From Monosiga brevicollis MX1 (Eukaryota > Opisthokonta > Choanoflagellata > Craspedida > Salpingoecidae): 64,000 nucleotides of DNA. Location of the stretch: positions 466,143 to 530,142 of the forward strand of contig NW_001865066.1 in NCBI RefSeq assembly GCF_000002865.3, in the 5' to 3' direction. A model generated the notes under the pieces. That model had not been told where the DNA came from. It worked only from the letters and a program-made list of their open reading frames with translations, and made no database searches. Shown here one piece after another: positions 31,601 to 42,900 of this stretch (the stretch's first letter is position 1; every line of letters begins with the position of its first letter). Both the position numbers and the translations under genes were made by a program.

Positions 31601-33395
31601 GTGGCGTGTGGAAAATTTGAGCGTGTGCGTCAACACAGACAAATACAGACACAAACACGAACACGAACACGAACACGAACACGCACACGCAGAGAGAGAG
31701 ACACGCAGACACGGACACGTCCACAGCATGATGGAGAACGAGGCCAGAGAGCGGACTGCCAAGATTTGAAATTTTCAACCGCATCCGTACTCAGAAGTGT
31801 CTTCTTCGCTCCTACAACGCTGTGGCTCTTCTCGCTCGACCCCCCAACACCACCGCCTCCACGGCCGCTGGCTGACACCAAAGTGCAACTCAGCCAGCAT
31901 GTCAAATCACATCCGCACACACACACACACACGGCATGCACAGCCGACATCGTTGGCACGTACATGAAATCAACCACCCGTGACTCGCCCCGACATTCCA
32001 GCCGCTTGTGCAGAGGCCTGCGCACACCCTTGGAGCACACACCCACTCACTCACTCACTCACCCACTCACACGCGAGTGTCTTGCGCCAGCACACGTTGA
32101 ACTCAACCCTCGCTTACCACACACCGACCTCTGCCGCATCAGCGCCCATTCTCCCAACTTTTCGATCACCTTCCTGCCAGGTGTTGCCTGTTCTTCCCCA
32201 TCTATTCGATCATGTCTTTGCGATGCTACCGCTAAAGTGTGTTTGATTCAAATGTGCATGTGTGTGCTCCCCCAACTCAATCAAGTTGTCCTGGGCTAAA
32301 TTCCACGCCCCCTCCAGTTGTGCACTTTCTCGTGCTGCTTCTTGCCGCCAACCACCTTGTTGCACGCTTCTCACAGAAGCACACCCTGTCCCCATCGTGG
32401 TGCTCATGCTCTGATTGTGGGTCAACGCTCGGACACCAACCAGGGCCGTTTGGCCCGCCCCGCCAAAGAAGCCCCGCCCGCCATCATCATGCTGCGCTCC
32501 GACGGATGAAACTAGAGCCCAGCAAGCCCGCCACCAGTCCCAGACTTGGAGCTTGGCTTGGACAAAAACGCTGCTCAGGCTGGGCGGGTCCAAACAATCT
32601 TAATTCTTCACCTCCTCCCCCCCGCTGACTGGTGAATCACTGGCGCTCAACGAGCCTGTCCATCGCCTGTCAAGTGCGCTGAGTGGGTTTCATCTGGCAA
32701 TCCCTCCTTTCCCCACCCATTGGCGCCGTGCGCTGGTTTTGCTCTGCAAAGCGAGGATCGCAACTCGCTTGCACTGGCCAATTCCCGGTTCCAAACCTTG
32801 GTCTTGGTGGACCCGGATATTGGACAATCTGCACCACTCCCCAGGTACGGTTCCTGCACCTCAATATTCTTTCCCGTTGTCTTGGTACGCATTGCTTCAC
32901 CAGTGTTTGATCCAAGACTGCCAAATGTGCCATATTTGCAAGTCTTGAACAAACACAAACCCGTCCCTCTTCCTCAAAACAAGAGACTGCTACATGTTGG
33001 CCCGTCGTCGTTCCGCGCTCGATTCTCCTTGATGCTGCAAACTTTAGACAAAGGGCACAAACAAAACTTCACAAACAACACAAATCACCTCAAATCATGA
33101 TCTGCTCGCCCCATCCGCAAACGCCATGCTATGGCAGCGCAAACCCTGCATGGCCTTCCTGCCCAAAACCAATGCTTGCTGTGTCTTGTTTCGCTGCTTT
33201 TTTTCATTCATCCATACATTGCACTGACGTGGATGAGAATGATTGAGTCCGGTGGCCTTGCGAGCTCATACACAAAATCTGCACATAATATACTCTCGTT
33301 GGCTGGCATGAATCAGTATCCTCAGGCCTCACGACGGCATCGTGTTGGCATTCACTTCCCCCTGTTTCCATCCTACCTTTTCGTTCCGGATAGAA
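28659..33395. other. Gene-poor, repeat-rich interval
   Basis: About 4.7 kb in which I cannot support a complete gene. 28960-29095 is strongly AT-rich. 29265-29335 is a tandem array of a GGTCTCTT-type unit. GT/CA tracts lie at 29368-29410, 31200-31242, 31568-31582 and 31915-31932, and ACACGA units at 31655-31690. Two stretches are worth testing as exons: the minus strand at 30100-30240 (LPPLAAWIERRIARTECLLL) and the plus strand at 32400-32510 (ALIVGQRSDTNQGRLARPAK). I could not connect either to a start, a stop or a family. Confidence 0.5.
29265..29336 (+). repeat. Tandem GGTCTCTT array
   Basis: About nine imperfect copies of the 8-base unit GGTCTCTT, with variants GGTCCCTT and GGTCTTTT towards the right end. 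Confidence 0.9.
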
Positions 33396-35493
33396 ATGGC
33401 GCAGCCGGGCGATCACGTCGCTTCATCTTCGCTGCAGCCAAATGCTGCGGCACAAAAGCGACCGCCCTCCAAAACGCGGCCATCCACGAGGCGCATCTTT
33501 GGTACCACAGCCGCAAGTACAACTTTAATTCCCAACGCCAATCCCAAGTCAGCTCGTCGTATGTCGCGCCCGCTGCCTCTGACCACAAGCCTACCAACAA
33601 GGTGAGGCGGCCTTTGCTCATCATCCAAGAAACCATCTCGATTCCAGGTCGATTTGCCTGGCGATTTCCATTTCAAGCTGACCTTTGAAGTGCTTGGTCA
33701 TTGCCAACCCATTAGTGCCGCACGTGTCCAACAGCTCGCCACAGATCGGTGTGGGCTGGAAGATTTGCCGATCAGCCCGGCCACCAGTCCAACTTTGGCA
33801 TCCAGAACGCCTTCGATGCCCACCGCGGCCGCTGGCCGCTTGAGAATTCGGCGTTCAACATCATCACCTCAACTGCAGATGAATTGGCGGGCACGTTTTG
33901 AGCACTCAAAGCCCTTGAAGACCCCAAACTGTTGCATCTGCGTCAATTTTCTCACTCTCGCACTCGATTGTCAATTCTTTAGACCTCCGACCATTTTTTG
34001 GCAGCGCTCCCACAGCCCGTCCGCACCAAACTTCGCGACGCTTGCAGGCGTCAGAATGAAGCCCATCTTCTTCACAGTCCCTCAGAATTTAATCGACGCG
34101 GCCGTCGCACTCTATTGCATCTGCTGGCCGACATTCCTCTAAACACAAAAGACTTTGTTGAAAGCGTCCACGTGCTGACACAGTACGACACTCCACCTGC
34201 GTTCGCGAACGCTTGGGATGAGGGTGTGGCCATTGCTGGCCCAATGACCACCACCCCAGTCCAGTCTTGACACTCAATTGCGCCTCCCGTTTTGACCTCA
34301 ATAGGCACGGGTTCTCATGCGACGAGCCGGACAATCAAGGCGATACCGTCTGGGATATCCTCATTCGCAGCGGTCTGTGCCATGGGCCACGTATCAACGG
34401 CCACACGCCTTTTGTGCCCCTCGCTCGCTCTCTTGACCGAGCCCCGTGTCTTTTTAGGTGCCGAAGCTCGCTTTCGGGGTCTTGTTGACAAGGGCCATGT
34501 GCCTGCCTCATACAGTCGAATTCTGCGCACTGCTATCCTTTATGTACGTATTCCCAGCTGCGTGGACTTTGAGACCATTCACAATTGACCATACATTGCG
34601 TGTGCTGCATGCCTAGAACATGATGGAATTTGCTTTGAATATGATGGTCGAGCAGAAGTTCAACGTGCCTTTGCGCGACATTTACCGTTATGACGAGCGA
34701 GGCTATTGCTGCTTCCATGCAAGTTCAGTGTCTAGCTGCTTTCACCATTTGGTCTTCCAGGAAAAAGAAAATGGTTGCTCACATTGTGGCATTTCCCCCT
34801 GTAGTGGCTTTTCATGATGTGTGGTCCCGTCCAGTTTCGCAGACTGCAGCTCTACAAGCGGCATGACTGGCTTTCTTGGCGCACCAAAGTCACACGTCGC
34901 AACGTGCTGCATCTTTGGCTTCGTGACGCCGAATTCCAGGTTAGCCGCTCGGCGTTTCGTAATCGCGTCAGGTTGTGAATTCTTGGATCTCACACTGTCG
35001 GCTGCCAACCCCCCCCCCCCCCCCCCCCGGNNNNNNNNNNNNNNNNNNNNNNNNNNNNNNNNNNNNNNNNNNNNNNNNNNGGCACGCAGCTCATTTTGGA
35101 GCCGGATGAAGAGCAAGTGACGCCTTACGATTTACTAACGAACATGGACCCCAACAATGCCGACGTTGCCGACATCCAGACGATGTTTGATCAAGCGCTC
35201 AAGCGGGAACTCGGAGATGCTGGTGGGCCCGGATTCAAATACAAGGTACCGCCATTGATCGCACAAGCGCTGACGACGATGGCTCAGAAAGCAGATCTTG
35301 AATTGGGCCTTGACCACTCAACAACCCTATTGCTCCTCCCTCATAGCTGCCAATTAAGTGGAAGCGAGCTCTTTCTTCTCGGCGAACCAGACTTCGGAAA
35401 TCCTATCGCGAACAGGATGCCAGTCACCCTAGCGCCAGCGGCGAGGATGATCTGGACTCGGATGACGATATGTTTTACAGTGCTTCGCCGTAG
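33396..35493 (+). CDS. Unrecognised multi-exon protein, interrupted by a small gap
   Basis: I do not recognise the family. The apparent start is ATG 33396 (MAQPGDHVASSSLQPNAAA), a Ser/Pro/Arg-rich first exon ending near 33601. Later conserved-looking stretches are VDLPGDFHFKLTFEVL (33649 on), SVWAGRFADQPGHQSNFGIQ then AFDAHRGRWPLENSAFNIIT (33749-33890), LPQPVRTKLRDACRRQNEAH (about 34004-34260), ARFRGLVDKGHVPASYSRIL (about 34465-34545), MMEFALNMMVEQKFNVPLRD (34620-34700) and FRRLQLYKRHDWLSWRTKVT (34835-34940). After the 50-base gap come LILEPDEEQVTPYDLLTNMD and a final exon ending in an acidic tail (DDLDSDDDMFYSASP, stop 35491-35493). Individual splice sites are not all resolved. The acidic tail and basic stretches suggest a nuclear protein, which is only a guess. 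Confidence 0.5.
35031..35080. other. Assembly gap (N run) after a poly-C tract
   Basis: Fifty unspecified bases directly after a poly-C run (about 35009-35028). The gap falls inside the unrecognised gene. Confidence 1.
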
Positions 35494-35992
35494 CACGATT
35501 ATTTGCCCATGGCTACTTTAAGCATCATTGGGGCTGGCGATACGCGTTCGCTCGACACAGAGCGTCTATATCCAAAGGGCGGCCAAGAGCCCATTGGAAT
35601 ACAAGAGAACCAGAGCAAAAACAATACACAGCATGAGGCTTAGCCTTGCTGGCGCAATGGCTGGACATCACTGACACCCGACTAAGCGACGACACCAATA
35701 TGACATGATGGGTTCCAGCTCAGGGGGCACACGTTTCAGCCACCCGAGGTCGCGAGACATGTCCACCTGAGCTGGTGCACAACCAACACCGATACTTTTA
35801 GAACAAGAAATGTGGGTCGAAAAAACAACCGTCAACTCGAACACAAGTGTAGCGAAAGAAAGACAGACGAGACGAGTACCCTCTGCGCGTATTGCGATCC
35901 GCAGTCATGCCGGACATGATCTTGCCCGTCTCTCTGCCTGCCCCCCTTTTTTTTTGCCTTGCACACCAGAACTTTAATTGCACACCAGAGCT
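35494..35992. other. Intergenic, convergent gene ends
   Basis: About 500 bases between the unrecognised plus-strand gene and the F-box gene. Nothing recognisable beyond a short T run at 35946-35955. Confidence 0.5.
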
Positions 35993-38900
35993 TCAATCGA
36001 TAAGAGATGGCACCGAGTCACCAACCTCAGACACGATTGACTGCAAGAGCGGCAGCCAATCATCAGTCACTTGCTTGCAGTCTTGCATAGAGAGGTGCTT
36101 TAACGTGTGGCCCTGCGCTTGCAGCTCTTGGAAAAACATGGGAGTAACCTTTGTGATTTCACAAAATGGCTTGTAAGTGTTGCGCTGAGGAATTAGAAGG
36201 TAGGCGGGCACCTCCCATCCAATCGGCATCGACTGCCGCCCCTTTTTGCCCCACCTTGAAACAGCCATTTAGTTCAAGACGCTCAAGGCGTGGAAGATTG
36301 GCAACAACGCGAGCAAACTCGTCATCGACGTGCAAGCAATGAGAGAGATCGAGATATCGCAGACCAGATAGGCAGGCGCTCTCTGTAGTTAGACGGCGAA
36401 GTCCGGCCACCGAAAAGCCGCGACAACCCTGCAGCAGGTATCACGGGGTAGATGAGATTTGCAACAATGTGGCTTTTTTTTTTCGGCTACTGTGGAAAAA
36501 AGCGATCAAACCAGCCAACTTGAGGCACATACCGCAAGGCGCAAGCCATAGAGTTTGGCCGGGCTCTTTTTCAAGCACTCGAGGCTAGCGTCGTCAATGG
36601 CCCGGTTCCAGCTCAGATTCAGCTGCTCCAAGGACTGACACGACATCATGACTGTCGGTAAGACTTCGGACCATGTACAGCTGTAGGAGAACCCACGCAA
36701 ATGAAAATGGGTGTAGCTGGTAGACCAATCTTGCGCTCTCAAGCCTGTCACTGGTACCACGCGAGATACAGCAAAGAGACTTACTAGCAACACTCCAGCT
36801 CCAGTCCATGCAGCTGAGATCCGGCTGCGCGGAAAAACTCCACCGTCTCAGTGGAGGCAGGAAGGCTGCACCGGACAAACGCCTGGGGTATGCAGACAAA
36901 AACAGCAAACCCATCCACATGAGAAACTATCTGGCGAAGCTGCCAACGCACCAAGCAGTTTACATTCATCAATAAGAAAGCATGCAAGTGTGTACCAGCT
37001 CAGAAGGATGACGCTCCAAGATGCGGGACAGGATGGCAGGTGTGATTTTACGACTGATAAGCTTAAGTGGCCCCCCTCGTAAGAGCGGCTGGACGACTTG
37101 ATCCAAACGTGTGCACGTGGCACGGAGAGCCAGTAGCTCGGGTCGGTCCAACCACGAGCAAATGCGCAAAAGGACTTCGTATGGAAGGTCCAGTAGGTTC
37201 AACCCTATCGTGGCAGCACGGCGTTTCCCGGGTAAGGGACAGAGTTGGGGAACACGAGGTCAGGGGGAAGACGAATAAGAGGCGTAACATGTTGCGATGA
37301 GGCGGTGGCATGCAATAAAGCAAGGTCTGGGCATACCTGTCCGTGTGGGTGCCTGGGCTTTTGCTTGGTCGAAAGGCGATGAAGCAGGCGCCAGGCCCGG
37401 ATCTGAGCAGGGTAGAGGGGTAACGCTTGATTTGGTCCCACCAGCGCGGGTATTTCGAGCCATCTCTCGGGGCGTTCGGTCCTTGAGGAGTGATGATTGC
37501 TGCTGATGGGCAGTGACTGAAGATCGACGGCGTCGCAGTGGCCCCTGGGCACCACGCCATCCAGTAAACTCCTCCTTCTCGGATGGAGTTTGGTTGGGGT
37601 CGGAAGGGGAGGCTTCTGCCTCGCTGGTGGGATTTGGTGGGCTGGCGTGCAGCAATGCGATCCGCTGGGAAATCTCGTCTTGGAGGGGTTGGCGCGCTGG
37701 CAAAACTCCGTGGGCAAGCCACTTCGGCTGTGTCGCCGACTGTACCTGTGAGTCACCGGAGCTCGGTCCTCCACCAGCCAATCGAGCCGAAGGGCGGTGT
37801 TCCTGCGGGATGGACGGTGTGGACTCGCGTCGGTTGGCGCGAGAAAAGTTAACCAGTACGGACGTTCGTGCATGACGTGGCTGAGGTTCCGTGCGGGAGG
37901 CGTGATTCTCATGAGCGCGCCGCTGACTTTCATGCTGGGCTGCACGCTTATCTTTTGGAGTTTGCTGCATGCGCTCCACTAATATGCCTGCAGCTTCAAG
38001 CCGAGCATTTCGTTCTGACGAAGGCGCATGAGCAGCCTCCAAAGAGGCCGGGGTTGGGGAAGCAAGGCTAGTCTTTGACGGCAAGATGGGTGTCTCGCGC
38101 TCGACTGGCACAGATTGATTCGCTGATTGCCAGGCTTGGGGAGGGTCTTTTTGACGGCGAACCACGTCTTGCACGCCCCGCAGGGTAGCAGCTGCACTGC
38201 TCGAAGCCCTCGGTCGGCTATGCGAGGTTGAAGCACGGGGCTTCACTGACGCGGTGTCAACAGTCGCTGGTGTTGTCGCTTTGGCAGGAACAGCAGGGGA
38301 AGGCACGGGCAGGGCTTGCGATGTTGATGCCGACAACAGACTTGTGTCATCGCTGACGGCGTGGGTGATGCCAACGGACGACGACGAAGGGGGTCTTGCG
38401 CCCACACTTTGACGAGGTGAAGATGAGGACGCATGCATCGAGGCAACAGGTACTTCCTCGTCAATGAGCTCTTCATCAACGGGAACGGCTTCGGAGGAGT
38501 CACGCAGGCCAATGGCGGAGAAGCGGACAGAGTTGTGCGCACTCAAGGCGTTTGAGGACACTGCCTTTGTGCACGCGTCGCCATGCGTCTGGGCACTTGT
38601 TGGACGCGGCGACGGAGTGCCTCGTAGTGAGGGGGCAGACTCTGTGATTGGCTCTTTCCACGCCACGCGGCTACTAGTAGAACGGTGCCGCCAACTGGTC
38701 GTTGTTGAAGTTAGGCTGCTGGCGAGCAGAGGGTCGGGCTGCTCACGACCTGTCCGACTGGTTCGACTGAGCAGAGGGCGACGGGGTGCGTCTGTGGGCA
38801 GCGGGGCTTGTGTTCGCGGGGCAGAGCTGCCAAGCTGTCGCCTCTCTACTGATGCTGCGGTTGGCTGATGGCTCAGTGTGGTCTGCAAGCGCTGGCGCGC

Positions 38901-39380
38901 GCGCACAAGCTCCAGACGCTCCCGCTCCAGCTCATCTGCGATAAAGCTAAGCGCTTCGGGCGCAGCCTGGGTCTCAAAATTCGCTTTGCAAGCCTTTGAA
39001 CTGCTTTGAAAAGTCCCATGCTCCTGTGGGCGAGGTGGGGGCGGGAAAACTCGGCTGCTTGCAGGTGAAACGGCCAAGCTAGAGCGGTCTTCCATCCTGA
39101 TCTCGGGGCGACGAGAAATGACGGGTTGTGCTCCGGCCTGAACGCGCTGGCGGGACGCAGCAATATCACCCTGCAGGCGTGCAAGTTCGCTTTCAAATGT
39201 GTGTTGGCGCGGACTCACAAGGGAAGCTGAATCTGCGGGCAGCGACATATGAGCATGTGCGGCCTCGGCGTCGCCAATGTCAGCGCTGGAGCTCTGTGTC
39301 TGCCCATGGCGCCGAGTCGCCGCAGTCGTCCAGAGCGAGGCCATGTACCGATGTACCCCCGATGCCGACGTGGAAGCCAT
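35993..39380 (-). CDS. F-box and leucine-rich-repeat protein with long disordered N-terminus
   Basis: Exon 1 (39380-37337) encodes about 680 Ser/Pro/Arg/Gln-rich residues with short helical segments (ALSFIADELERERLELVRAR). Intron 1 is GT-AG and phase 1. Exon 2 begins at 37204 and encodes the F-box: LNLLDLPYEVLLRICSWLDR, ELLALRATCTRLDQVVQPLL. LRRs of the FBXL (AMN1-like, cysteine-containing) type follow: LHGLELECC, CQSLEQLNLSWNRAIDDASL, LSGLRYLDLSHCLHVDDEFA, LPRLERLELNGCFKV and LKHLSMQDCKQVTDDWLPLL, with the stop at 35993. It is probably a substrate receptor of an SCF ubiquitin ligase. The long first exon could instead be a separate gene, but frame and phase continue into the F-box. The start lies 583 bases from the divergent PICH start. 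Confidence 0.75.
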
Positions 39381-39962
39381 CCTGTCAAGTGTACCGCCGC
39401 TCCCCGTCTTCCTTAGCCACCCTGGTACAGTCCATGCACGCGAGGTCAGTCAGCCCCTCAATTGGCGCCGTCGGGGTTGAGCTGGCAGAGAGGCACCTTT
39501 CTGTGGAGGTTGAACCAGAGATGGAGCAAAGTCGGGGGTGTGCAAACATTGGAAAATGAAGGTAAAAGTAGAGGTAGAGGGATTTGGTGTGCTTGATGCC
39601 AGAGATGTGCGCGATAGCATTACTGGCTTTGAATTTCATTTTTCTGACAATTCTTGTTGTGTTTTTTGTTTTGCTGACAATTCAAGTCGTTGTCACGTTA
39701 GTGTCAGGCAAACTCAAGCTGGTATATATATTTCTGAAACTTTACAAAAAGCAATATTCAAATCCTGACGATCAAGCAAACACTTTTTTTTTTTTTTTTT
39801 CATTTCTCTCTCTCAAATTTTATTTTTTATTTTTTTCCGATCTGATTCCGATTCTGGGAGGGTTGTTTTCTCCCAGCTCAACGTCGCAGTAGCAAGGGTG
39901 GATCCAGCCAGCTGGCTGTGCAAATACTGCTGGGGGAAGGGGTCAGGCCACTACCTTCATCA
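39381..39962. promoter_or_regulatory. Likely shared divergent promoter region
   Basis: About 580 bases between two divergently oriented start codons (F-box gene minus, PICH plus). It is AT-rich from 39620 to 39850 with a 19-20 base T run near 39783. No TATA box or other motif can be assigned. Confidence 0.4.
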
Positions 39963-42900
39963 TGGCAGAGACCAGCCCAGCGCCGGCCCTGAACAAAGAG
40001 GAGCGAAAGCGTTATAACAAGCTCATTTTGCGTGCGCGGGATCGCGAGGCTGCCCTGCTGTATGCCGAAGCCATCAAGGCCTACCAGCAGGCCCAGGATT
40101 TGCTCGCCACCGACCCGCTTGCAGCCAAGATTGAGCGCCTCGAAGCTCGTTTGGCTCGTCGCGTCGAGCTTTCGACTGGATATGTGCGGGACGACGACAA
40201 TGGCGTGTGCTGGTTGAACCATCGCTTTCGTCTTCCCAGTCAGCTCTACGATGGCCTCTTTCCGCACCAACGCGAGGGCGTCCGCTGGCTCTGGTCCCTC
40301 TACAGAAGAAAATGCGGTGGCATCCTGGGTGATGACATGGTAGGTTGCCGTTCCTTTGTTCCCTCAGAATCGCGGTTCATCAGGGGCGACCCGAGTACAG
40401 GCATGCCAAGTTTAACGCGGCCCTTGCGCGCTCGTCTCTCATCAGGGCCTGGGCAAGACGGTTCAAGTGGCCTCATACCTACGCGGCCTTTTTGATTCGG
40501 AGCTCGCCGTATCCATTCTGATTGTGCTTCCTGTCTCTCTCTTGGCGGGATGGGAACGCGAGCTCGCACGTTGGGCGCCTGACGTGCCGGTCCAGGTGCG
40601 TGGCGCTCTCGGACCCAGCCGTGGGGGGATTGTGCCGCAAGGGCTTGATCCAACTCATGCCAATCTACTTTTCTTTGGTCTTGAAACGTGTTCTGGTCAT
40701 TTTTAGCAATACTACGGACCACTGGGCAAGCGCACCAAGGCTCTAAAGTCCATTCAGCGAGACGGCGGCATCATCCTGACGACTTACGGTCTGGTCATCA
40801 CCAACGCCGATGCCTTGAATGACAAGGGCGAACACAGTTGGGACTGCGTCATTCTTGATGAAGGTTTGTGATATTCCCGTTTGTTTATGAAACCCCACTT
40901 TTGTCGTCACATCCTACAACCATGTTCACAATTTTGAGTCTGTACGAGGTTGAGCCTGCACCATCCTGTCATGCTCATTCTCTGACCGTGCAGGTCACAA
41001 AATCAAAAATCCCAGTCGCGAAGTAAGCAAGGCTATTCGAACGATTCAGACGCATCAACGGCTGATTCTCAGCGGTGGGTGTCTCAGACTGGTCTCGGCA
41101 ACATGCCTTGAGTCATGCATACAATCGAAAGTGGTCATATTCGAGGTTTGCTACCACACGCCCATCCTAGGAACACCGATGCAAAACTCTCTCGGTGAGC
41201 TGTGGGCTCTGTTTGACTTTGTCACCAATGGCGAGCTATTTGGCACCAAGGCCGCATTTGCTGAGCAAGTAAGTGCACGAGAGCTCGTACATTTGGAAAC
41301 GTCATCTGCCATCATCTCAGGCTAGCCCTTTCCCATTGTCGCAACGGTACCAGTTTGAGAATCCAATTACTCAGGCGGCTGCGCGTTGTGCCAGCGATGA
41401 CGAACGCGAGCGTGGGGCCAAGGTGCGCCGCCAAAAACCCGTTTTCTAATGCCCTCGCATCATCGCACTAGACCAGAACGACTTGGGTCTTGTCATCTGC
41501 TCGAGTCAACCATCGTCGCCATCAATGCCCTGTTCTGTGTGGTCCTGTGGGTGGAATAGGTTGCAGCAGCGCTCCGCGAGAGCATTCGTCCCTACTTTTT
41601 ACGCCGGGAAAAAGCCCGGCCCGGTGCTGCTGACAGCGCCCCGGCTCCGTCCGTGTCTGCTAATGGTGAAGAGGGCCAGGCGCATATCCTCGAAACGCTC
41701 GCAGACGAATGTCCAGTGGACATGCAAGATGGGACCACTCCAGGCCCACTTGCGAATCAAGCTGCCGCTCATACACAGTCCAAATCGCAGCGCCTGGACC
41801 AACTTCCACCAAAGCACGAGCTTATCGTTTGGGTCAGCTTGAGCGAGTTGCAGGTCCACATCTATCGCAACTTCCTTGAATCGGACAAAGTCAAGGCTTT
41901 GCTCAACACGACGCGGTCCCCGCTTGCCGCTTTGACCGTGCTCAAAAAGGTATCCCCAATGTGCTGCTTCTGTACGCATGTGTACCTGGAATATAGCTCT
42001 ACCTCCGTTCACGTTTCCTGACATCAATCGGTGCTTTGGTTGCCATCTCATCTCTTTGTCAAAAAGATTTGTGACCACCCCCAGCTTTTGACCAATCAGG
42101 TGGCGTATCGCCAGGCGTTGCTCGGCATTCAGGACGGAAGTGGCGAGAACAGCGCTCTTGACGACAGCGACGAGGACGAATGGCACGACGTAGGTTTGAC
42201 AGCCACAGTTGAAGGAGGCTTGTGTACTTGATTTTCTTTCCATCACGGTCACACGCTCATACACACACGAGACACAAGGGTGGATCGTCTTGTTCATCAA
42301 CCGACCTGTGCTCTTGTCGCACTCAATGCCATCGACTGGTGTAGACGACATCCCTTCTTGCAAAATCAGAGGATGACTATAAGAATCTCTCGGATGAGCG
42401 CCTCGTGGCTGCCATCATGAACCCATCTCTGTCGCTCGGTGATAATCTTGAGCACTCGGGCAAATTAGCCTGTCTTAACGATTTACTACCTCGTTTGCGA
42501 CGCGGTGGCCATCGCGTGCTCATCTTCAGCCAGTCACGCAAGTTTTTGCAGGCTGTGGCATCGGTGCTGGACCACCACGGATTGACTTTTCAGCAGCTGG
42601 ATGGCTCAGTCAAAACTGCAGACGAACGCCAAGCTCTTGTCGACAAGTTTAACAAGGCCACGACAGACGAGCTGTTTGCCATGCTTTTGACAACCCAAGT
42701 CGGGGGTGTCGGGCTCACGCTCACCGGTGCCAACCGTGTGATTATCTGCGATCCCTCGTGGAATCCGTCTGTGGACGCACAAGCCGTGGATCGTGCGTAA
42801 GTGGCAAGCTTTTGGCTTTGATGCTGCACGTCTGCTCTGATATGACCAACATCTAGTCTTGCCTGGTCGTAACCCCTGTGCGCATCATGTCACCCTTAGC

